DNA of 9,448 nucleotides from Desulfobacteraceae bacterium (GTDB lineage Bacteria; Desulfobacterota; DSM-4660; Desulfatiglandales; Desulfatiglandaceae), in the NCBI GenBank assembly GCA_030597505.1, contig JAUVRS010000076.1, positions 1 to 9,448 of the forward strand. The letters are read 5' to 3'. The notes below the pieces were generated by a model. That model made no database searches and had not been told where the DNA came from. It saw only the letters and a list, made by a program, of their open reading frames with translations. Of this stretch, positions 1 to 6,980 are shown in pieces. A program made the position numbers and the translations under genes. Each line of letters opens with the position of its first letter. Within the stretch, counting starts at the first letter, position 1.

Positions 1-4
1 ACTG

Positions 5-862
5 ATGAACAAACTCTATTCAACAATATTTAATCTGGTCGCCCTCTCCGTTGTCATCTACATTGGTGTGGACATGTTTTATAATGTCCTTTCTTCCCAA
101 CTGGACCTGATCGAAACCAAAGAGGTCGTAGCCCGGAAAAGCCCTCCCGCTCAAATACACAGAAGACCGCCGTTGCGTGATTTCGGGGTTGTAATTGAAC
201 GGAACATATTCGGGGCCAGCAAAAAACCACCGAAAATAAAAAAGACCGTAGAACTGGAGGAGAAAGAAATTGAAGCCCTAAATCCCACGACCCTCAAGGT
301 TTCACTTCTGGGAACCGTATCGGGCAATCAGGAAAACTCTTATGCAGTCATTGAAGAGACACGGAAAAAAAAGCAAGGGCTCTACAAGAGAGGGGATACC
401 ATCCAGAACGCGTCTATCAAGAAAATACTAAGGGGGAAAGTTATCCTCAGGGTAGGAGATAGAGACGAAATATTGACCATGGAAGAGGCTGCCTCTCAAA
501 AAGCAAAAAGGGGTAAGGGTTCAAGACCCGGTATCAGGAAAGGATCTACCATAACACTCGCCAGGTCTGACATAGAAAAATCGTTCAAGAACCTTGGTCA
601 GCTACTGACTCAGGTCCGCATCCGCCCGCACATAAAGAATGGCAAATCCGACGGATTGGAAATTGCCCGTATCAAGAGAGGTTCCGTCTTCTCCAAATTG
701 GGGCTCAGAAATGGAGACATCATCCAAAGAATAAACGGCAAGGAAATAAAGAGCCCTGACGATGCTTTTTCACTGTATCAGAGCCTCAAATCAGGGTCTC
801 AGATCTCTGTGGATATCATCCGTAAGGGAGAGCTGCGGCAGATAGATTACAATTTCAGATAA
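5..862 (+). CDS. gspC: Type II secretion system protein GspC (PDZ-containing)
   Basis: A bitopic inner-membrane protein of the T2SS that joins the inner-membrane platform (GspL/M) to the periplasmic N domains of the secretin GspD. The 285-residue product has a short cytoplasmic N-terminus, one membrane segment at about residues 8-29, and a basic/proline-rich linker. The GspC homology region follows: FGVVIERNIFGAS at 60-72, then a small beta-rich domain at about 95-158 starting near LKVSLLGTVSG. A PDZ domain lies at about 195-283 and includes GLRNGDIIQRINGK. Length and domain order are normal for GspC. The ATG at 5 overlaps a TGA at 3-5, which suggests a preceding, translationally coupled gene just outside the window. 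The stop is 16 bases before gspA. PDZ and homology region together make the call firm; a generic PDZ protein is unlikely given the neighbours. Confidence 0.93.
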   Translation: MNKLYSTIFNLVALSVVIYIGVDMFYNVLSSQLDLIETKEVVARKSPPAQIHRRPPLRDFGVVIERNIFGASKKPPKIKKTVELEEKEIEALNPTTLKVSLLGTVSGNQENSYAVIEETRKKKQGLYKRGDTIQNASIKKILRGKVILRVGDRDEILTMEEAASQKAKRGKGSRPGIRKGSTITLARSDIEKSFKNLGQLLTQVRIRPHIKNGKSDGLEIARIKRGSVFSKLGLRNGDIIQRINGKEIKSPDDAFSLYQSLKSGSQISVDIIRKGELRQIDYNFR

Positions 863-878
863 CAAGGCATAATCGTTT

Positions 879-2510
879 ATGTATACTTCATTTTTCGGAC
901 TCAGGGAGAACCCGTTTAATCTGACGCCTGACCCCAGGTATCTGTTTCTGAGCCCCTACCACAAAAAGGCCCTCGACCATTTGCTTTACGGGATAAATGA
1001 AAGAAAAGGGTTTATCGCGATAACCGGGGGAGTCGGCACCGGCAAGACAACCCTTTGCCGTGAACTCCTGAACCATTTGGATGGGTCAACAAAAAGCGCC
1101 CTGATTCTCAATTCCTTCCTGTCGGATGTGGAGATCCTGGAAAGCATAAACCATGAATTTGGCATTGAGATGCCGCCGGGGAATAAAAGCAAAAAGGACC
1201 ACATCGATGCCCTCAATCATTTCCTGCTCAAGAATTTTACAAAAGGCGGCAATGCCCTGCTCCTGATCGATGAGGCCCAAAACCTTTCCAATGCCGTCCT
1301 TGAACAAATACGGATGATCTCCAATCTGGAAACGGAAAAGGAGAAACTGATCCAGATTGTGCTTGTCGGACAATCAGAGCTGAAAACCCTTCTCTCGTCC
1401 CCATCCATGAGACAGCTAAACGAGCGAATCACGGTCCGTTATGATCTCAGCCCTTTGGACTTCAAAGACCTGAAGGCCTATCTGAAACACCGTTTGGTGG
1501 TAGCGGGAAGCCAGGGGACTCCCGAGTTTACAAAGGGCGCCTTAAAAAAAATCTATGGACACTCCGGGGGGAACCCGAGACGGATCAATGCCGTTTGTGA
1601 CAGAGCACTTCTCATCGCCTATTCTAAGGACGAAAACACTGTATCACCAAGAATCGTAAAAGAGGCCATCAGGGATATCAGTGGAGAACCGGATATTGAT
1701 CTTTTTCAAACCGGCTGGTTCAGAAGAACCGTCAAATCCCCCGCGTTTCTTATGATCCTGCTGATTATACTGGTCGGGCTCATTGGCTGGAACCTTAAAG
1801 AAGGGCTTGTGGCGTCTGTTTCAAACCAGAAAACTATAGCTGCCCCGGCCCCTCGCAGCATTCAAGCAAAATCTCTCACGCTCAAAGAGAATCCGGGCAA
1901 ACCCAAAAAGAGTCCGGCCAATCCCAAAGAGAATCCAGCTGGGCCCAATGAGGATCCGGATGCATTGTACCTGGATCAGAAGACAAGTCTTGCCGGCCTT
2001 TTTAATCTCTTTGCCCGTGAAGCCATGAAGGACAGCAGCAATATTGAGAGAAACCTGGGTCTGGTCTCGTTTCAATTAGCACCAAAATATTATACCGCGT
2101 TCAAGAGACCCTTCCGCATACGTCAGGCCGAGCATATTTTTTTAGCCAAGGGGTCCCCCCGCTATCTCCTGATCCGTGAAATGACTCCGGATGGGGCCAT
2201 CGCCCTGGACGGCCAAGGCAATGACCACAAGGTCTCCAAGGATTTTATCCTTCGGGACTGGGGAGAAAATGTCTCATGGCTTTATCCGGGCAAAAAACAA
2301 AACATCCACCTGGCCAGAGGCACAAGCTCCCCGGGGGTCTTTCGTCTTCAAGAGACGTTGAGTGAAATGGGATACTCCATTGAACCGACAGGAGTCTACA
2401 ATGATCAAACCTTTAATGAGGTTAAGAATTTTCAGAGGAGTTTGGGTCTGAAACCCGATGGGATAGTTGGTCCCAAAACCATGGCCCTGCTTTATCAAAT
2501 GTACAAATAG
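879..2510 (+). CDS. gspA: GspA/ExeA-type AAA ATPase with peptidoglycan-binding domain
   Basis: A membrane-bound ATPase which, in Aeromonas and Vibrio, acts with GspB to assemble or place the secretin through the peptidoglycan. The 543-residue product, close to Aeromonas ExeA in length, opens with the family start MYTSFFGLRENPFNLTPDP. It has a Walker A GGVGTGKT at 50-57, a Walker B ALLLIDEAQ at 126-134, GQSEL at 174-178 and GGNPRRIN at 240-247. One membrane helix lies at about 289-306, followed by a proline/lysine-rich linker with a heptapeptide repeat (336-356). A region at 365-472 resembles the C39-peptidase-like part of GspA proteins but has no cysteine, so it is probably non-catalytic. A PG_binding_1 domain at about 484-541 ends with DGIVGPKT. 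The AAA part should be cytoplasmic and the rest periplasmic. AAGG at 864-867 is a modest ribosome-binding site. Confidence 0.93.
   Translation: MYTSFFGLRENPFNLTPDPRYLFLSPYHKKALDHLLYGINERKGFIAITGGVGTGKTTLCRELLNHLDGSTKSALILNSFLSDVEILESINHEFGIEMPPGNKSKKDHIDALNHFLLKNFTKGGNALLLIDEAQNLSNAVLEQIRMISNLETEKEKLIQIVLVGQSELKTLLSSPSMRQLNERITVRYDLSPLDFKDLKAYLKHRLVVAGSQGTPEFTKGALKKIYGHSGGNPRRINAVCDRALLIAYSKDENTVSPRIVKEAIRDISGEPDIDLFQTGWFRRTVKSPAFLMILLIILVGLIGWNLKEGLVASVSNQKTIAAPAPRSIQAKSLTLKENPGKPKKSPANPKENPAGPNEDPDALYLDQKTSLAGLFNLFAREAMKDSSNIERNLGLVSFQLAPKYYTAFKRPFRIRQAEHIFLAKGSPRYLLIREMTPDGAIALDGQGNDHKVSKDFILRDWGENVSWLYPGKKQNIHLARGTSSPGVFRLQETLSEMGYSIEPTGVYNDQTFNEVKNFQRSLGLKPDGIVGPKTMALLYQMYK
1884..1946 (+). 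repeat. Three copies of a 21-base repeat coding a Lys/Pro heptapeptide
   Basis: Three consecutive 21-base units encode KENPGKP, KKSPANP and KENPAGP (GspA residues 336-356). A degenerate fourth unit, NEDP, follows at 1947-1958. The repeat lies between the membrane helix and the periplasmic domains, where a flexible wall-spanning linker is expected. Its copy number could vary between strains without breaking the frame. Confidence 0.75.
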
Positions 2511-2529
2511 TCAAAGGGATTTGTTGAAC

Positions 2530-3183
2530 ATGAGTTACATCCGTGAGGCTCTAAAAAAGGCGCAAAAAGAAAAGGATACCCGGAGGGGAGAATACGATGG
2601 GGTCCTTTCAGCAAACAAGAAAAGGTCCAGGACCCTGACCGGCAGGGTAATCCGGATGGCCTGTCTGGGTCTTATCATACTTTTCCTTGCCTTCGGGGCC
2701 TATTCATGGTTGAATCCAAAACCCCCGGCAACCACCAAGGTCATTGATCATAAAAGGGAACGACCCAAACCTCCCCCCCGGAAAAAACCTGTTATAGATC
2801 CAAGAAAAATCTATGACGGGGCAAGGGCCCTTCATATGGCAGGCCGTCTCGCGGATGCCAGGCGGCTTTATCTGGAAACCCTCAAGATAGATCCTGATTA
2901 TATTGATGCCCTGAATAATCTGGGGGTTATATATATTTACGACAAAAATTATCCTGCAGCTTCAAGCGTGCTTGAAAGGGCCACCCGGTTAAAACCGAGG
3001 AATGTGGACCCCTTCTATAATCTCGCATGTCTTTATGCGATCAAGGGAGAGCAGGACCAAAGTCTTGCTTATTTACGCAAAGCAATATCCATCTACCGAC
3101 CGGCCGGGGATTGGGCCCGAAAAGATACTGATCTCAAGAGCCTGTGGGAGTTGCCGGCGTTTCAGAAAATAACAAAAAAATAA
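2530..3183 (+). CDS. GspB-like inner-membrane protein with periplasmic TPR repeats
   Basis: Probably the GspB-type partner of GspA, with a TPR domain in place of the usual GspB C-terminal domain. The 217-residue product starts MSYIREALKKAQKEK, which matches the cytoplasmic N-terminus typical of GspB/PulB (MSYILDALKKAxRER). One membrane helix lies at about 42-60, then a basic proline-rich stretch (RERPKPPPRKKP). Three TPR motifs follow at about 91-124, 125-158 and 159-192, for example ALNNLGVIYIYDKNYPAA. The end DTDLKSLWELPAFQKI is the closing motif often seen after TPRs. The ATG at 2530 is chosen because the GspB motif begins there and AAAGGGA at 2513-2519 precedes it. An upstream in-frame ATG at 2467 would run 44 bases into gspA. 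It sits 19 bases after gspA and just before gspD. MshN-like TPR protein is an alternative name. The TPR and membrane calls are sure; the GspB role is inferred. Confidence 0.85.
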   Translation: MSYIREALKKAQKEKDTRRGEYDGVLSANKKRSRTLTGRVIRMACLGLIILFLAFGAYSWLNPKPPATTKVIDHKRERPKPPPRKKPVIDPRKIYDGARALHMAGRLADARRLYLETLKIDPDYIDALNNLGVIYIYDKNYPAASSVLERATRLKPRNVDPFYNLACLYAIKGEQDQSLAYLRKAISIYRPAGDWARKDTDLKSLWELPAFQKITKK

Positions 3184-3184
3184 T

Positions 3185-3188
3185 GGAG
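3185..3188 (+). promoter_or_regulatory. Shine-Dalgarno GGAG of gspD
   Basis: GGAG lies 10 bases before the ATG at 3199 and 7 bases before an in-frame TTG at 3196. Either could be used; the product differs by one residue. ATG is preferred by codon type, TTG by spacing. Confidence 0.6.
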
Positions 3189-3198
3189 TGACGACTTG

Positions 3199-5289
3199 AT
3201 GAAATCAAAACATCTCCTTTGCTTCCTGTTCCTGGGAGCATGGCTGCTTTCAACCAATTATCCGGCCCTTGGGGCGCGTATTGCCGGAGAAGAGGGTGTG
3301 ACTTCTGTCACGCCACCGGTGGCAAAAAAGGCGCCCGGACCCGTGGCAAAAAAACCCGTCCCAAAACAGCCGGCCCTTTCCTCCCCGAAAAAAGACCCTG
3401 ACCTAAAGAAAAAATCTGCCCCGGAAACCAAGGTGGATCCAAAGGAAAAAACGGATTCAAAACCCGCGGACAAGGTCAACCAATATGTGACCATCGACTT
3501 TGACAACGTGGACATACCAATCTTTATCAAGTTCATCAGTGAGTTGACCGGAAAAAACTTTGTAATCGACAAAGCGGTGAGGGGAAAAGTTACAATAATT
3601 TCCCCCAACAAGATTTCAGTAAAAGAGGCATACAAGGTCTTTGAATCCGTCCTCGAAGTCCATGGTTACACAACGGTCCCTTCGGGGAGCATCATAAAGA
3701 TCGTACCGGCCGTACAGGCCCGATCCAAGAGTGTGGAAACCCGTTTACGTGAGGAGGCTACCAGCTCTGAAGACAAAGTGGTAACCCAGCTGATACCCCT
3801 TAGATATGCCAACCCTACTGAACTAAAAAAACTTTTTATCCCCCTTGTATCAAAAAGCAGTGTGATCGTATCCTACCCCCCTACACGGACACTGATCATC
3901 ACGGATGTTTTCTCCAACATCAAACGTCTGATGCGTATAGCCAAGGCCATTGATGTTGCGGGTGTCGGCGAGGAAATCACGGTCATCCCCCTGGAGTATG
4001 CTACCGCTTCTGTTATGGCCAAATCGCTAAACACGGTTTTTCAAAAAAAGGTAACAAGAGTCAAAAAAGGCACCCTTAGTCCCTCTGTTATCAGAATTGT
4101 CCCCGATGAAAGAACCAATGCCCTGATTTTACTGGCCTCTGAAGATGACACCATAAGAATGAGACAGCTCATAAAATTGTTGGATAAAAAAACCTCCTCG
4201 GCAGAGGGGGATATCCGCGTCTATTATCTGCAACACGCCAATGCCGAGGATCTTACCAAAGTCCTCACCGCCATCCCTTCAAAACAATCCAAGACCCCCA
4301 AGAAGGGAAAGGCGCCTGTCATTTCAAAGGATACCCAGATAGTGGCGGACAAGGCCACCAACTCTCTGGTGATCATGGCCAGCAAAGATGACTATTTCGT
4401 CCTGGAGGAAGTCATCAAAAAACTGGATATCCCTCGGATGATGGTTTACATAGAGGCCCTGATTATGGAAGTTAATGTGGATAAGGATTTCAAACTCGGG
4501 GTTCAGTGGGTAGCGGGCAAAGACTTCACTTACAATGGAAAGGATGGCGCGGCCTTTGGTGGATTTAACTTTGGAGATCTTCTCACGAGTCCGCCGGTAC
4601 TTCCCACTGGATTCGCGCTGGGCGTTATTGGCCCGATTATCGAGATCGGGGGCATTAAATTTCCAAATCTTGCCGCGGTTTTAAGCGCAGTCCAAAATGA
4701 CCGGGATGTCAATATCCTCTCAACACCTCAGATCCTGACCACCGACAACGAAGAAGCCGAAATCATGGTGGGGAGGAATGTCCCCTATATCACTCGACAG
4801 GAAACCACCGAGGCGAGACTGGACTACACGACTTACGAATACAAGGACGTGGGGGTAACGCTAAAAATAACGCCTCAGATAAGCCAGGAACGTCTTGTCC
4901 GTCTTAAAATTTTTCAGGAAGTGACCCGGTTGATCCCCGGTTCTCAGCCAGATCGTCCTGAGACCTTTAAGCGTCGTGCCCAGACAACCGTTATTGTAAA
5001 AGACGCCAACACAGTAGTCATCGGCGGCCTGATAGATGATGACACAGCAATAGTGGAGACCAAGGTACCCTGCCTGGGGGACATCCCGGGTGTGGGATGG
5101 TTGTTTAAGACCAGCACCAGAATCCTAAAAAAAACCAACCTTTTTATATTTCTGACGCCCCATATTATACAAAACCCTATTGAGGCAAAAAAGGTGTACC
5201 AGGACAAAAAGGAGCAGATCGAGAGAATCAGAGAGGGTGTCATAAAGATGTACAAAAAACCCGCCCCCAGAAATGATAAGAAAGAATAA
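3199..5289 (+). CDS. gspD: Type II secretion system secretin GspD
   Basis: Forms the multimeric outer-membrane channel through which folded proteins leave. The 696-residue product has a Sec signal peptide (about 1-25, ending near YPALGA) and a Lys/Pro-rich low-complexity stretch to about 92. The ring domains follow: N0 at about 95-170, N1 at 193-255, N2 at 258-332 and N3 at 336-412. The secretin barrel spans about 413-660, with ILSTPQILTTDNEEAEIMVG at 506-525 and the secretin signature VPCLGDIPGVGWLFK at 623-637. A lysine-rich tail (661-696) takes the place where pilotin-binding S-domains can occur. There is no lipobox, so it is not a lipoprotein-type secretin. The charged linker before N0 is longer than in enterobacterial GspD. 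It lies 15 bases after the TPR gene and one base before gspE. The call is secure; PilQ is excluded because the N0-N3 set and GspA, C and E neighbours fit T2SS. Confidence 0.96.
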   Translation: MKSKHLLCFLFLGAWLLSTNYPALGARIAGEEGVTSVTPPVAKKAPGPVAKKPVPKQPALSSPKKDPDLKKKSAPETKVDPKEKTDSKPADKVNQYVTIDFDNVDIPIFIKFISELTGKNFVIDKAVRGKVTIISPNKISVKEAYKVFESVLEVHGYTTVPSGSIIKIVPAVQARSKSVETRLREEATSSEDKVVTQLIPLRYANPTELKKLFIPLVSKSSVIVSYPPTRTLIITDVFSNIKRLMRIAKAIDVAGVGEEITVIPLEYATASVMAKSLNTVFQKKVTRVKKGTLSPSVIRIVPDERTNALILLASEDDTIRMRQLIKLLDKKTSSAEGDIRVYYLQHANAEDLTKVLTAIPSKQSKTPKKGKAPVISKDTQIVADKATNSLVIMASKDDYFVLEEVIKKLDIPRMMVYIEALIMEVNVDKDFKLGVQWVAGKDFTYNGKDGAAFGGFNFGDLLTSPPVLPTGFALGVIGPIIEIGGIKFPNLAAVLSAVQNDRDVNILSTPQILTTDNEEAEIMVGRNVPYITRQETTEARLDYTTYEYKDVGVTLKITPQISQERLVRLKIFQEVTRLIPGSQPDRPETFKRRAQTTVIVKDANTVVIGGLIDDDTAIVETKVPCLGDIPGVGWLFKTSTRILKKTNLFIFLTPHIIQNPIEAKKVYQDKKEQIERIREGVIKMYKKPAPRNDKKE
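3319..3366 (+). repeat. Two copies of a 24-base repeat in the gspD linker
   Basis: Two adjacent 24-base units share GTGGCAAAAAA at 3319-3329 and 3343-3353. They code VAKKAPGP and VAKKPVPK (GspD residues 41-56). This is imperfect, local duplication in the low-complexity segment between signal peptide and N0. Confidence 0.6.
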
Positions 5290-5290
5290 G

Positions 5291-6979
5291 ATGAAGCTGA
5301 TTGGTGAAATACTAATGGAGTCCTGTGGTCTTTCCCGGGAGGCCCTCAATGAGGCGCTTGAATTCCAGGAAGAAAAAGGTGGGCGAATTGGCGAAATATT
5401 GATCCGGAGAAAAGCCATTTCAGAGTCGGACCTCCTCGGCGCCCTCGGCATACAGTTTGAACTTCCTTTTAGACCAGCCCTTCCAAAAGAAGGCTTAAAG
5501 ATTGAGTTTGTCCAAGAGATCCCCATCCAGTTTCTAAAAAAATACGCAATGGTCCCTATCATTACCGCCAATGGTGCATATGTGGCAATAAATGACCCGC
5601 TCCTGTTTCAGCCCCTTGATGACCTGAAATCCCTTTTGGGGCAGGAGACCCAGGAGATCGTGCTTGCTCCCCATTCGGCCATTGCCTCGGTCATCAATCG
5701 GTCCTATGACATGAGCGGCGACTCAGCCGAACAGGTCATACAGGACATGAATGAGGAGGATACCGATCTTATCATTTCCGAAATAGAAGAGACGGGCGAT
5801 CTCCTTGATGACACAAGCGATGCCCCTATCATCAAACTCGTCAATTTGATGTTGTCACAGGCAGTAAAGGCCCGCGCCAGCGATATCCACATCGAACCCT
5901 CTCAAAACAGACTCAGGATTCGGCATCGCGTAGATGGAATCCTCTATGACATGCTGTCACCGCCGCGGCATATCCAGGCCACGCTGACATCACGCATCAA
6001 AATCATGGCCAAGATGAACATAGCCGAAAAAAGGCTTCCCCAGGACGGCCGGATGGAGATAAGAATGGCGGACAAAGATATCGATATCCGAGTTTCAACC
6101 CTCCCGACTGCATTTGGCGAACGGGTGGTTTTACGACTCCTGGACAAAACAAACATCCTACTCAGGGTCTCAGAACTGGGTATGCCCGAATATCAGTTGG
6201 AAAAATTTGACAAACTGATTCGATCTCCCAATGGCATCATCCTGGTTACCGGTCCCACCGGGAGCGGGAAGACCACCACCCTCTATGGCGCCCTCTCCAC
6301 CATTAACACAGTGGACATCAATATTATCACCATAGAAGATCCCATTGAGTATCAAATCCAAGGAATCGGCCAAATCCAGGTTAACCCCAAGATAGATCTC
6401 ACCTTTGCCAATGGGCTGCGCTCGATTGTGCGCCAGGACCCTGATGTGATCCTTATTGGCGAGATAAGAGATGTGGAGACTGCGCAAATCGCTATACAAT
6501 CCGCCCTGACCGGTCATTTGGTCTTTTCCACCCTGCACACCAATGACTCCTCAGGTGCCCTGACACGCCTCATCCATATGGGTATAGAACCCTTTCTGGT
6601 CACGTCTTCTGTGATTGCCATATTGGCACAGAGATTGATACGCGTTCTCTGTGATGACTGCAAAGAAGAATATGTTCCCAGCGAAGCGTCTCTGCGGGAT
6701 ATAGGGATAACCCCTGAGATGTGTGAGGGGAAAAAAATCTTCCGGGGACGGGGATGTCCCTCGTGTCTTAACACTGGATTTAAGGGAAGGACAGGGATAT
6801 TTGAGCTGATGATCCTGGATGAAGCCCTACGGGATATAATACTAGAGAGCGCAGATGCCAATACTCTCAAACACGAGGCCGTTAAAGCCGGGATGGTAAC
6901 CTTGCGTCGGGATGGGGCAAGCAAGGTGCTGGACGGGATTACAACCATTGAAGAGGTGTTTCGGGTGACCCATCAGTAG
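5291..6979 (+). CDS. gspE: Type II secretion system ATPase GspE
   Basis: The hexameric cytoplasmic ATPase that drives pseudopilus growth. The 562-residue product carries an N-terminal MshEN/T2SSE_N-type domain at about 1-140, with paired helices around GEILMESCGL and GRIGEILIRRKAIS. The N2 domain begins near ASDIHIEPSQNRLRIRHRVDG. Then come the Walker A GPTGSGKT at 321-328, the Asp box ITIEDP at 346-351, the Walker B VILIGEIRD at 386-394 and the His box HLVFSTLHTND at 409-419. A CxxC-31-CxxC zinc module (C454, C457, C489, C492) is typical of GspE/PilB and absent from PilT. The ATG at 5291 is chosen because MKLIGEIL matches the family N-terminus; an in-frame ATG at 5273 would overlap gspD by 17 bases. 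No good ribosome-binding site precedes either, so translation is probably coupled to gspD. PilB is the alternative, but the gspD context favours GspE. It is the last gene of the block. Confidence 0.95.
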   Translation: MKLIGEILMESCGLSREALNEALEFQEEKGGRIGEILIRRKAISESDLLGALGIQFELPFRPALPKEGLKIEFVQEIPIQFLKKYAMVPIITANGAYVAINDPLLFQPLDDLKSLLGQETQEIVLAPHSAIASVINRSYDMSGDSAEQVIQDMNEEDTDLIISEIEETGDLLDDTSDAPIIKLVNLMLSQAVKARASDIHIEPSQNRLRIRHRVDGILYDMLSPPRHIQATLTSRIKIMAKMNIAEKRLPQDGRMEIRMADKDIDIRVSTLPTAFGERVVLRLLDKTNILLRVSELGMPEYQLEKFDKLIRSPNGIILVTGPTGSGKTTTLYGALSTINTVDINIITIEDPIEYQIQGIGQIQVNPKIDLTFANGLRSIVRQDPDVILIGEIRDVETAQIAIQSALTGHLVFSTLHTNDSSGALTRLIHMGIEPFLVTSSVIAILAQRLIRVLCDDCKEEYVPSEASLRDIGITPEMCEGKKIFRGRGCPSCLNTGFKGRTGIFELMILDEALRDIILESADANTLKHEAVKAGMVTLRRDGASKVLDGITTIEEVFRVTHQ

Positions 6980-6980
6980 G

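Noticed and set aside
2467..2529. 21-codon N-terminal extension of the TPR protein beginning at an ATG inside gspA
   Set aside because: The extension has no family resemblance, overlaps gspA by 44 bases, and the GspB-like start motif begins exactly at the ATG at 2530.
2773..2787. C7 then A6 homopolymer runs in the TPR gene, possible phase variation
   Set aside because: The runs are short, in frame, and explained by Pro and Lys codons; A-rich runs are common throughout these genes.
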